Assembly (NCBI GenBank): GCA_963932145.1
Contig: OZ010600.1
Location: 47,170,508-47,234,507 of the forward strand
From: Acanthosepion lycidas
Taxonomy: Eukaryota; Mollusca; Cephalopoda; Sepiida; Sepiidae
Direction of reading: 5' to 3'
Length of the DNA stretch: 64,000 bases
Below the pieces are notes generated by a model. That model searched no databases, was not told the origin of the DNA, and saw only the letters and a program-made list of their open reading frames with translations. A program made the position numbers and the translations under genes. This document shows, piece after piece, positions 27,301-40,874 of this stretch (positions within the stretch are counted from its first letter, which is position 1; every line of letters starts with the position of its first letter).

Positions 27301-28399
27301 GCATTCTGTAAGAAGGTTTGGGACATTGTCATTTTGTTATTTGATTCCACTATTGCTTTGTACTGGAATTGAAGAAATACTCTTATCATTGATAATACTG
27401 AATCCTGAATCTGCCATATGAGAATGAACATATTGAAGTCCTGCTACCAAACACAACACAATTGCTGCAGCCATTTGATTAAGGCAACAGGAAGTGTGTA
27501 AATGTGATGTACACTCACTTCACCTGCATCAGGATTTGTGCTGCATCATAATTTTTTAGAGTGATTTTGTTGTTTAATGGCATATCAACTTCTTATGGGT
27601 CATTTAATGCTGAAATTTAATTTTCTTGAGAGCTTTGAAGTAATAAAAATATGACATGTTATTCTTATGTTATTATTTTTATATTTTTTTTTAGTGTCAT
27701 ATTTGTCATTTTACTATAAAAATGTATTGTTGGTCATTTTATTATAAAAATGTACTGTTGATTTTTGTTTGAGGGTTCATTATTTTTACAAAGCTAAGAC
27801 CCTAACAGGTGCTACTACCTTAGGTCCGGGTTGAACCTGAGAACAACAACAATTAAGAGGTGGTTCCATGCCCCTCAAAACTGCCAATCTCCTGATCAGA
27901 GGCCTTGTTGCATTATAAATATATGGAATAGTTTCATATGCAATTGAGCTTATTGCCAAGTCTGTTGATACCCCTAAGTCAAATGCATTTTGGAAGGTAT
28001 ATGGAAAACTGCCATTGCATTGAGTTCAAGGACTTCCTTACAATAAATAACATATTAAATCCTTACTGACAAGACCTGATGAAACAAAAAAAAGTTCATC
28101 CACTGGACACTGGAGAAGTTTGCGGTATTTTTTTTATTTATTTATTTATTTTTTTACCAGGCCCAAGTCTTGAAGGATGTGATCAAGAAGTATAACAGAA
28201 CAAAGATTACATAGCACCTATGCAATTATAGTTAATCCTAGAAGTACTGTAACAAATATTTCATGAAGACAAGAAAAGAAAAAATGCAGTTTCCTAAGTT
28301 CTTTACCAAGACATCATCAATTGTGAAACCCTATTCCACTCTTGAAAATGCTCAACTGTCAACCTTCAGAGAACCTAACATTTGCCTCCTTAAAAACAT

Positions 28400-28451
<52 letters not shown>

Positions 28452-31400
28452 GCAATTTGATATAAGCATCATGAATATATGAACATATACAGTTTTTAAA
28501 TAATTAAGCAGTTGGAGAACCAAGTGAATGCATAAGATGCAGGCACACTTTACTACCAGTTTTAAATAAAGTTGTCACAAGTATGTATAAACAATCTTTA
28601 GTAAGTGTTTCCTTGTGGTTGCAAAGAAAAGAAAGTCAACTTATAGTAGCAACAAATGTCTGCAATAAATTTCTTCTGTCTCTTGACCGCAACACTTGTA
28701 GCCAAATCACAGTTCAAACAATAGCCTGTCGTAACAGTCCAACAAACAGTGTAGAAATGACAAAATGGGGTCACACGTCCAGCCTTCACTTCTCACCAGC
28801 AAAAATGCATGTTCGTCTCCTGAGCTCAGAAAATCTCCTGCCTTTATAAGCGAAAGACAACGGCTTTTGTTCAACGATAGATCTTTCTGACTGGTCACAC
28901 CATTCAGGGTAGGGAAGAACATTAGCATAGATTCTCGTCCTTAAAGTAGAATTTTTTTTTTTTTTTTTTTAACTACTTTTTGGTAATTTTTCTTCAACAG
29001 ATTGCACACAAAACACAAACTCTTTTTCGAGGTAGCTGATTATCTCTTTCACTACATTCCTATAAGCAGAAGTAAAATATGCAAATATAACTATTATGGA
29101 ATAGAGGTAACATTATAATCTTATATGTAGACACAGATTTAGATAAATATAACTAGATGCCCATGTTTAGTCTTAATTCCCTAAGTGTTTCAGAAAAAAT
29201 AAAAAGACATTTTCTTTTTACTTAAAACAATATTATGAATAACTTCAAGTAAAAGGACATGTTTATTTTAGATGTTTAAGTGAAGGAATTTAGAGATTTT
29301 TTTTTTTAATGTGAAAAAGCTTTTTCTAATTGTCCCACTTTTTGTTTCAGTAAATGATAAGAATGAATGTCCTTCACCTGTACCTATTATCTAGACTATC
29401 TCACCTGTTAAATTTCTCTGTGCTTAACAGTTTCTCTCCTCTTCCCTATCACTAATTTACTTATTTTTTTTTTTTTTTTTATATCAGTGGTTCCCAAATG
29501 GTACTGCATGCCTCATAGGTGTTGTGAAAGAAGACAGCAGGTGAGGTGGAATGATTGAAAGATAATCAAGAATTAAGAAACCATTTCAAAAAATTCACAT
29601 GCTAAAAATAAATACGATTTCAAAATTTTAAATATTATTATGGATTATTTGTATTACCTGCATGACTCCCAGTATAAATAGTTATAAATAATTATTGACC
29701 AATTTTATCATTGTGATATTTTTGCATTATATTAGGTTGATACATTAACATATGTGAGAAAACGACATTATTTTTGCACCAACCTAATATCAAGTATTAA
29801 GAATATATTAACTAGGGTCCACAAATTGGAGGAGAGAGTTATCAATGAGAATGTTCAGATTTTGAATTCACTGTTATTTTGGTTTAACCCTCTTTCTGGA
29901 CCTTCTTTGCCATAGGGCTGCTTGCGCTTTTTCACTGGGACTTCCCTTTCCCTCAGTCAGTGTCTTCATACATGTACCTTTTATCACATAAAACTTGGTG
30001 AGGCACAAGCTAATTTTAATTCCAGAAATGTGTTCCAGAGAAAAAAAAACGTTTAGGAACTACTGTTTTATATTCTATGTAGGGTTTATTCCCTTGGTCA
30101 GGAAATAGGAAAGGAGTAGAGATATTAGGAGAAAATATGACAGAGTGGTTAATTGCATTGGCATCTGATGGAAAAAAAATAATCCAGTTTAAAAATATTA
30201 ATTTAAACCCATAAAATACTTATAACGAGAGCTTTGGAAGAGTTTGAACTAAGATTTAGTAAGATTCAACATAACTAACACCCCTAGCCCAACTCCATAA
30301 GCCCAAGGAAGTTGGCATGACATAACTAACAAGTTTGCCAAAAGTCTAGAGGATTTTCGGTAACTTTAGTGTTAGTTTAGCAACCTGTCAAGCATATTCT
30401 CATTGATTTCAATGTAAATTTTGGAAACTTAAACATCCAGACCAAAATTGAAAAGCATTATATGGTATGGTCATCTGGGTTAATTATCAAGAAAGTTTCA
30501 GAAGCTAATTAATCACATCTATTCCAGACCGACGTCTATATAAATAAAATGTACAGAAATCATTAGAGTACATGCCTTGAAGTCAGATGCCTGCAAAAAA
30601 ACTGGCAGCCCTGCCCATACTCATGATGCATTACAGAAAATCTGTTTTAGAAGTCATTCACTGCTAAGATGTTATCACTCCTACATTTCTCAACAAAGAC
30701 GCCTCTGAGTGCCTCAAGACTAGAAAAGAAGTGATTGGTATGAAACATAACCCACAAACTTTACATTTTCAGCTTCAATTAAATTGTTGATAATTTTTCA
30801 ACAGTGTTATTTATTCTGTTGGCACATTTACACTTTTTTCAGCAAGTTTGCCAAACATTGAAGCAACAGTACGATCGAAATCTCACCCAGATCAACAAAG
30901 CCAAGGCCTGTCATTTCTGGCAAGTACACAACAAATAAAATCCACTAGCTAACACAAATTACGGTGAAGGAAACTAATCAGCAAACACAAGCACTGAAGT
31001 GTAAAGAGTATGATATTCAAACCAAGACAGGTGTGTTGTATTTCATGAGCAGCACAAGTATGGCTATGTCTGGTGGTTATGGACAGGGGTTGGGTTATAA
31101 ATCAAAACTTAAGCAAAATATAGCCAAACAAATACAGGTAACATATAAGAGTGCATGTGTCATACCAATATTCATTTCATAATAACTTGTGTCACCAAAA
31201 AAAAATGAACTCTTTGGTCCATTTTTTGTACAATATTTATAATTGGTCAGATAGAAAAGTTTCCCCAAACTAAAAACTGCAATTATTAATTTAAACTTGT
31301 GAATTATAGGAAACATAAAGTGACCTTTTAAAGATATATCATTTATATCTGTTTTTTAGGATTCTGATAAACATTGAAGAAAAGAAAAGAAGAGAGAAGA

Positions 31401-34400
31401 AAATGAAGTATAATTTGTTCTTCTAATATTGAATAGGTTAAATGAAAATAAAATTTATAATTCATTCTTTCTTTGAGTGGCTTGAAATTTCTTGCCTTAA
31501 GATGAATGTCACAAGATTTAGAAAACTACCTGGTTAGAATATATAGCAAATTCTAAAATTTGAATTTGCTTAAACTCAATATTTTTTTTATTTTTTTTTT
31601 TTTTGTCTGAGGGTTTTCTTTTTACTCACTGGAACAAAAACTATTTAAAGTTCTTAATATCAACTGAAGAAAGGCATTTTTTTAATCACTTCACTCCAAG
31701 CAAGGTCATAAAGCCACTAAGACAAAAGGAGTTACTGAGTATGAAAGAATGAGAAAAAAATATCATTAAAAAGAGAAGTCAATAAAAGAACAGGAGACAG
31801 AAGATGACAACTGACATCGCATTGACATTTTTGAGGATAAAATTTGACTGGAAAATAGAAGAGAGTTCCACAAGCAAGAAGTGCAAAAGAAACTATTTAG
31901 CATAGAACTTATGGTTACATTTAACCATTTCAATTGTAAAATGATGAGACCTTTCCGTCAATCTAGTACTGCACTTAAATTCTTAACCTTTAACACTTTG
32001 TAGGTGACTATTTTCGCCAAGCTAAATGTTAGTTCTGCCAATGCAAGTTGAATCTGAATTTCTTGGTTGTGTAGTCTATGGTGACACCTAAAACAATCTT
32101 GACTGAAATTGAGAGCCAGGCTACTGCCTTTTCAGATATATAAAACACTATATTTTGAGGGGATTCCATATACAGTAAAAGGAGAAGTAATATTTATAAA
32201 TGATGCAGTGCTAAATGTTAAAGTAGAGGTATCAAAGAGGAAAGCCTATCAGAACAATTACTATAAAACATTCATAGAAAAGGAACAGGGAAGTTATGTT
32301 ATGACAATGGGCAAGTGACTGAAGCAAGTATGCCAGGCCAGGACTGATAACATTGCAGATTCTTCTTTGTATTTTATCAAGAATCTCTAAATACATAGAA
32401 GCACCAGACCAGATGTAACAGCAATATTCAATGCATGGACAAATGGTAGACTTATAAATGTGTAAGAATTGTCACACATGAGACATAGTGAATGAACTTT
32501 CCTAGCAGCAGGCCCAGCAATTGATTCAATATAATTGTTCCACTTCATGTCAGTGGAAAAAGTTAGTATAAGAAGGGAGCAATGAGTTGCTCTCTTAGTG
32601 GTTAGCATTAGCCATGCTGATGGAAGGCAAAATAGGATCTTTAGGATGATTAAGAGAGAGCAGTTTTATTTTGGAGACATTAAAATTAATAAGCCATTTC
32701 TTGCCCCAGTTAAAAACAGTTAAAGGTCACTTTTAAGATTAGCTGCCAATATGATTTTATCAAACCTATCAAACTTAGAATTAAGACAGAAGTAAAAAAA
32801 AAAAAAAATAGTTGCTTCATCAACACAGATACCAAGTTGAGAACTGATGACAAATTACTTCAGTATTTTTCATAAAGACAGCTAAAAAGGTTAGCATATC
32901 AAAGTAAAATAATTTTGCTGAAATAGTTTTGTGCAAGAAAAAAAATAAGCAATAATACTTACTGGGGGAATGACATATGCTGAGGACAATAAAGGCTTCA
33001 TGACTTCTTTCACATAATCAACAATTTTTTGTAATTTAAACCGAATTTCGTCAGCTCTGACCTAAAAAAAGACAAAAGAGCAAAATGTAATTTTTTTCAT
33101 ATAATTCATTTAAATCAAAGGGAAAATATATAAACAAATATGTGGATGGCAGTTACAATAAAAGGCAATGAAAACAGAAATGGAAGATTATTGGTGATTT
33201 TTCACTCATATTTCTTTCATCTTATTTCTGTTCCTTTACATGAAACAATCTTAAGTTGCCTGAATTTCTTTGATGAAGCATTGATATTGAAATCCAATTG
33301 GCATAGTACCCATTAAAACTGAAGGGGTTATTTATGTGTTGATTAGCAGTTCTGTTTAGATCAGAGAATATGTCCCTTTGATACAGTAAACTCTTGCGTG
33401 TTATTTTCAATTGAAAAGGATTGTTCAAGTCAATAAAGTAAAAATATTGAAACAAAGCTAACACTAAATAAAATAAATAAAAACTGTTTACCTATCCACT
33501 AATGATGGTAGATTTGATACAAGGCTACAATTGATGTAGAGTACCATACTCACCATTACATGGTACATTCTGGTAGTGCTAAAAATGTATTACTGATTTA
33601 GTTGTTACAGTAACTTCAAGTGGAGTTAGTTCAGGTTAACATAAGCAATTGAATATCTCATTATCTGAAATAGAGGAGGTCAGGAGCATGACTAATAACT
33701 ATTTAGCCATATGTTATATATTAGAGAATAAATTAAAGTCAACCTTTTAAGCAATTTTGTTTCTTTACTGGGACAAAAATTACATTTAGGATTTTATATG
33801 ACTAAACATTTAAAAATTCTGTTTTGAAGTGCATTTATAGAAATATTTTTTCAACTTTCTATCTTTTTGTATAGGAGACAATGAAATAAAAATTTCTATG
33901 TATCAAAGCAACATGGGTAATTGAATGACAAAATGGAAAAAATTCTATGTAATGCATTTCCTACTTTAAAAGGACTTTATCAGACTAAAGTAATGTTCTT
34001 ATTGTTAGAATTATATATATTTGTGTGTGTGTGTGTATAAACGGAAGGAGGAAATTTAAATGAAGGTATCAGTTATAATTATATATATAATTATTTATTT
34101 AAAAATATGATTCCAACACACTACATAAGAGGTCTCATGTTTCAAAACAAGAGCCGAAAACTTCAATATAATTATTTGAATTAAATTTAATTAAAGTAAG
34201 CTCTGTTCCATCTTCAAGCGAAATTTTTTTGGGAATAACTTATTTCTGAAATTTATGTGTTTTAAGAGTATATTCATAATTGAAATCAAAATCTCCATGG
34301 TAACAGCCAGGGCAAATTGTTTAAATAGGTAGGGGTGTTAAAAAAAAAAAAAAATAAATCTCCATAGACACGTAAACCAGACTAGACGAAAATATCTTCC

Positions 34401-34742
34401 GTTTTAAATTTAGACACCTCCACCTTACCCTGACTTGACATCTATGAAAGTAACTCTATACTGATCCAATTTATTAACACATAACACCCAAGATATTTAA
34501 AAAAAACAGTGATACAAAACAAAGCAAAAAAAAAAAAAAAAACATTGAAAAAAAAAAAATGAATGAAATTATCTGAGCTGTTACATCTAAACATGTCGGA
34601 CACCAAAAGATTTTTAAATTAAAATTTGGCATCCTTACATCTTCAGTATTTCTTTTCAGTATATAATTATAACAGGCATTTTTCATTTATAGTGGCCACT
34701 ATCCCTATATACAAACACACACACATCTTGTGTGTGCGTGCG

Positions 34743-34782
<40 letters not shown>

Positions 34783-37700
34783 TAGAGAATTTCATCAATA
34801 AAAACATTACTTTAATTTGATGAAATCCTTTTAGAGGACAAAATGTATTACATAAAGTTTTTTTCCATTTTGTCATTCAATTATCCCAAAATTGAAAAGT
34901 ATGTAAAAACTTGTATGTTATCTATAGCAGATATAGAAGACATGCTTTAATAAATTGTACTGTTTTCTGAAATAGAAAATTAAAGTACCCAAACTATTGT
35001 CACATGTAGACAAATTTTGTAAGTACAAATTAATTCTCACTTTGTTCTGCAAAAATTTTATGGTTTCATATAACTGTCATAATTTCAATTAATTCAAAAA
35101 GTCTTCCAGTTTTTATCAAAATTAAATGTGTTGTACACATTTAAAGGCATCTTAGTTCAAATCATGGCTTAACATCAAATATTTTGTTATAATGCAAAAT
35201 TAATCTGTGTTAAATGCTTATTTTCTGAATATCCAATGAAACCAAATGGGCTTACATTGAAACACTGGTTCATGTACAATCGCTGGTTAAGCAACATTGA
35301 GCCTAGTCAGTACCTAGATGGGTGACAACTTGGGAATACCAGGTGTTGTAAGCTTGAATGTGCTGATTATGTAATGGATAATGGCTCAGAATTGCTAACC
35401 AGAGAGCAGAGTTCCAATTCCAGTCAGGTTGGGTATATTCACATATGCACAAATACCCTTGGGAAAAGTATGAAGCCACCTCTTCCCCCTGTTATGGGTT
35501 AATTAGTAAGACTTGTATCACTAAACCATTATTATCTCCAAAAATTCTTACAATGTAGAAATATTTTCTGGCTTTAAATAGTTAAGCCATAGAAAACGAA
35601 TCAATGAAACAATGATTTACACCTGCTAAACTTCTATTTTTAGAGAAATTATTTTATTTTTGAGATGCTAACTTTTTAGTAGTCTTCCATCATTATGACT
35701 TGAGGTTTAGCAATCCATCTCATTAGCTAAATTATTGTGGATCTGATTCCTTTTAAAAAAATAATTTTAAAATAAGTTTTAGAGTAAAAGTAGGTACCTC
35801 TATGAGATCGCTAAAAAAGAGCATAGCATGATGAAAAAGACGCCAAACTTGACGAAAACAAAATTTTGTCTAAATGTTCATGTTATTATTAAGAGGAATG
35901 ATCAAAGTATTTTTGGTGTATTTTTTTACATTTTTTTATCGTTTCAAGCACATCTGAAATTTTCGTTAAAAATCTTGTTTTTTTTTTTTGAGTCAGCAAA
36001 ATTGACAGATAATTGATTATGGCATCCATTTTTTTCCATTTTATAAAAAAGATGAAAATCTCACTTTGAAATTCTTTTAAAAATCAATTATTTTTTCAAA
36101 ACTTATTTTAAGAAAATCAGAAATTATAATGTTTATTTAAAATATTTTGAACCAAGGTTTGCTTTGTTTTATTTTTAAATTACATCTTTTTGGCGCAGAA
36201 GCTAATTCTGCGCCAAAAAGATGTAATTTAAAAATAAAACAAAGCAGGTCATAACCTTTTGCGTGACTTGACAGGTGTTGAATGACATATTGACAGATTT
36301 ACGGGATCATAATTTGTTCTGCGGAAGCCGAAAAGTGAAGTTATTTAGATTTAAGTGAACAAATTATTTACCTCGTTATTTTTAAGGAAAACTTTCAGCA
36401 CTAATTTTTTTTTGTACTTAGCTTTTACCTTTACGTTTACGACGCTTTGTAGAAAATATATTATAAAGAAATTAAAATAAGACTTTTAAGAGTGAGATTA
36501 AATTTCATAAGAAAAGGTATCTAATTAATTTATAGGTATCTCTTTTATGAAATTTTATCAGAAGTGTACATAAAATACCATAATTTTATGTACATTTATT
36601 ACATTTTACAGTGTTATTTGTATTTCCATTCATTTTATTATTAATTTTGATATTTCATTTATTGAAAAATGTCATAACTGAGATTAATATAAAAATAAGA
36701 TCATATAAATTTCATAAGATGATACTGATACTTGTAGGTACCCTTCTCAATTGAAATTGAAAAATCAAATTAACTTCGCCGCACATTTTTCACAAAAGTA
36801 AAGGCCTTAACAGCGGAGAACAATGCTTAACTCAAATAACACAACTTAATTATATTCGGGTTGGTCTTTCGTACTTTATAAGTACAGTCCGATTATAAAC
36901 ACAAAATTAGATTTTTTAATTACTGCAGGTCTTCTGATTAGTCAAAATGATACAATTTACAACACGCTAAAAAAGATCTATCTCATAAGGACGCTTAGGA
37001 AACGCTATGTGACTTTTAACTAATTTTATAATATTTTAACAATTAAATGTAAAAATCTATGTTAATTAAAGAAATAACAAATAATTGTATCAAAAATTCA
37101 TTTTTCATCGAAAAAATTTTTTGCTTTCAGAAAATATTGTCTATATTCATAAAAATAGCTAAAAGCAAATAAAAGCATTGGAAATTAAATAATATCTTTG
37201 TTTTATTGACTTTTGTATGTTACAATTCAGAGCTGATTTTCAGGTAGTTCAGATCCATTTAAAAAAAAAAAAAAAAAACATGATTTGCATTCCTCAAAGC
37301 CTCATACTATTGTAATCACTAAACTCGATGCGATCGAATTTCTAGCTTTTTCATAAAATTACTATAAAATAATTAATATAATTATTAATATAAAATAAAA
37401 ATTTTTGCCATGACTTTAATAAAAAAAATACTTATTTATAATAATTTCAATCATCTGTGAATAGTTTCTGAAAGTTTCATTAACATCCGACAATTATTTT
37501 TATTTTTGCAAGATTTTCCAAATGTGTGTCATACAAAAAAACGTGCTAAATATTATCTATGTTATTTTACTACTTCCGGTGATACAAAGAGAAACAAGGT
37601 TTTTTTGTTTTTTTTTAATCAAAATTTAGAATGTCCTAAAAAAGAAAAATTTTTTAAAATAATTAAAAAAAACTTTGGTTTTTCCTCTTTATTATAACAT

Positions 37701-40587
37701 GAATATTTACATGATAAAATTTTGGTTTCGTCAAGTTAGGTGTCTTTTTCATCATGCTATGCTATTTTTTTTAGCGATTTCATGGAGTTACCTAAGTAAA
37801 AGATTGAGAAAAAAAACAAATGAAAAATGAAAGCTGAATGGAAGGTGAGCGTCCTCTTAAAACTCAAGATATTCATTATTATCAGAATATTCTAGAGGAG
37901 AAAAATGCTGTTAGTTTAATATTTTGATTGCCTAGTGTTGTGAAACATTGAGAAATTGACAGTCATTTATGACTTGATGACTTTGAGGTCATTTATTGAA
38001 GGATACAAATTTGTCAAAATGAATAATAATTGCCAATGCTTCATCAAAGAAATTCAGACAACTTAAGACTATTACGTCTATTACTATTAAGTGTAAAGCA
38101 ATAGAAATAAAATGAAAGAAATACAAGTTAAAAATGAATAATAATTGCCAATGCTTTATGATATGTGATATTTTATAAGTACATGCAAACGCAAAATTAT
38201 GTAAACTAGTAATATTACAAATATCAAATAGAAAATGACTACTGCTAGCATTTTTTATCTTTAATCTATAAGTTTTAATAACTTCCTGATTGAAAAGAAA
38301 GACTAAATAAAACATTAAGCAATGGTGATAATGTTAATATTCTATTTGGCAGTAACAAATAGCAACTAACTCAAGAAGTTGTTAATGTCTTTATTCTACT
38401 TGACAGTGATAAATGAGTTTAATCACAGTAAATAAAGTCTGCTTCTTCTGATAGAATGATGAAAATAATAAAATGCTCACAAATATAAATTTTCAAAAAT
38501 CAAAAAAAACATTAGAATAATAAAATCTCCTCCCATTCAATCTGAACAACCCCTACTTTGGACTTAGCAATAAAATCAATGTTGGTGCAAAAAAAAAAAA
38601 AAAAAAAAAAAAATTTTTAAATTCTAAACAAATCAGATAATTGTAAGATTTTATTAAACCTTTAAGAAATTATTTGGTAATAAAATTATTTTTAAAGTTG
38701 ATTTTTTTTGGGGGGAGAATATTTTTAGGTCTGCCATTGAATTAAAATATATATGCACACATAAATGTACATACACACAATTTGGATGAAACTGAAATGA
38801 ACACCTGTGTCATAAGGTTTAATTTCCCTTTCTGTTTGATAATAATTCCTTTAAAGTCTTTTTTACTTAAATTGAATATATTTTCTAATAAATGTAGTAT
38901 TTTAAATAGACAAACAATTTAAATTTGAAATGTCAGAGAAGCAACAGGTACTGTACTTCTTTGTGTGTCATCTCCCTTCAGAATGTAGACAATTATGGCC
39001 CATACAACTTCCTGTCCCTTGTATCCCTTAATAAACTTTGTTTTTCTGTTATTTCTACTAAGTCCTGTTCCACCATTCATTTACTCAAGCTCAGTATTTT
39101 AAACATCATCTTCCTTTCTCCCTCTTGCCCTCTGTCTTATGAGTATCAGATTTTCCAAGCCTGCCTTCCTCATACCCTAGAAAACTCAATTGTCTCTTCC
39201 TGATGTTCAGTATTAGTTTCCTTTTTGATTTCATTTTCTCCAAAATTGTCATTACTCACATGTTCGGCCCATTGAACTAGTAATTAATAATTTCAAGACT
39301 TTCCTTTTGATCGTAAAACATGAATAGACAGATTTTCCAAGGTTTCAAGTCATTCCTGTAATGCTTTATGAAAGACTTGATTAATCTGTTCCTTTTTTTA
39401 AAATTACCCTCCTTACTCATCGAAACATCTTCAAAAAATGCCTCACAATGAGACTGCAACCTTCAGAGCTTGCAAGCCAGTTTATAAGTGTGATACTTTT
39501 AGCATTGTGAATGACTGCATTATCCTAATGGAATACAAATTTTTTTCATAATAGCAGTTGGTAAATGAAACCAGGCTTTTCTACCATCTGTCACCACTAA
39601 TCCATCTTTACAGCTGATTGAAAAACTTCCTACATTATAAAACAAACTTGCCTGTACTTTTGAAGATGTTACCAATAGAATTGCTTTGAAACAATCTAAA
39701 TTGAAGTTCTTGTCAGAGAAAATCACTTTCTTCAGGTGTTCTTTGGTCCAAGTCAATTTTTTCTTTAATTACTCCATTCAATTTTTCTTGTTAGTCAAAC
39801 AAAAACTTGCTCAATTTATTAACCTTTAGCACTCTGCATTATTAATATTACTTCCCTTTCCACTGCATTCTTTTACAAAGACTCAATTGCAATAACCTTA
39901 TTGTTAATTTCACTCAAAGTTATTTTCTGTTGCCACAGCAGGATATAACAACACAACTATGAAATTCAAACACACTATTGTTGAGGGATCAGAGTCACCT
40001 TCAGTGGCAGAATAAACTTTTTGTACCGTAAATGAAGCCACAGAGTGATAAAGGTTAACAAACTTGCTGAATTTTCTTTGGAGTGATATTAAACATCAAG
40101 TTTATCTCAGAGAACTGTAGCACACAATTCATGTTTTGATGTCACTCAAAGAAGGTAAAAAAAAAAAAAAATTGTCTACAATGGTCAATCTGGGTGACCT
40201 TCCTATCTTTATACCATAAAATTTTTGAATTCTTTAAAAATTTACTAATGACAATTCTAAATCTATTCAATTTTTGTGCAATAATATTAATAATGTTGTT
40301 CACTTTATAAGCTAAAATGTTTGTTTTTTCCTTTTTTTTAATGAGCTTTGTCCCCCTTGGCATCTTCAAAACACGAGGGAAATGCAGTAGGCGTGGTTCA
40401 TGCAGCATTCAAATAACAATCTTTTAATGAAAGTTGCAGCAATAGAAATGTTTAGAAACTTCTAGAAAAGATCAGAATTTTCTTTTTTTCCTTCTTTTAA
40501 ATATATCTGAAACTTATTTCGACTCACAGAAGATGTAATTTTTTAAAAATTTGCACATATGAGAAACTTTATTTTAAAACTGAACAA

Positions 40588-40646
<59 letters not shown>

Positions 40647-40841
40647 ATGTGTTCAAGAATTATTTCCACTACTGTAGATAAATACTGATTCTTGTTATTA
40701 AAAAGATTACAGAATTTCTACTGGAAGTGACCAGTGAAGATATTTACAAATTACAATCTTGTGCAGAATTATTTATATTTAAGCAAGAAATACAATATTT
40801 ATCCTTGGAAAAAGCTGTAAAGATTTTATTACACACACATC

Positions 40842-40874
<33 letters not shown>

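Larger units (their letters stand above)
17164..32962 (-). other. IPPK intron 3
   Basis: A 15.8-kb intron. Its contents are listed separately: LINE fragments (17570-18590, 21020-21160, 21175-21361, 31676-32870), a hairpin (19663-19755), a Penelope-like fragment (20100-20870), a GC-richer block (22590-23420), a solo LTR (24985-25240), SINEs (25705-25860, 26640-26915) and a hAT-type element (29485-30065). I recognise nothing in 18700-19660, 21400-22550, 27000-28380 or 30080-31670. Confidence 0.8.

Noticed and set aside
28583-28928. Overlapping open frames on both strands
   Set aside because: No domain recognised; the block looks more like a repeat or LTR than a gene.
35357-35440. Possible tRNA genes in the SINE heads (also 25705, 26915, 54509)
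   Set aside because: Box-like sequences are present but no full cloverleaf with an acceptor stem or anticodon arm can be drawn.
37989-38315. 108-codon open frame, minus strand
   Set aside because: Hydrophobic, AT-driven composition, no flanking splice sites in phase with IPPK and no known similarity.
38578-38592. ATGTTGGTGCAAAA resembling a mariner MITE end
   Set aside because: Followed by a long A run and no second terminus; the match may be by chance.
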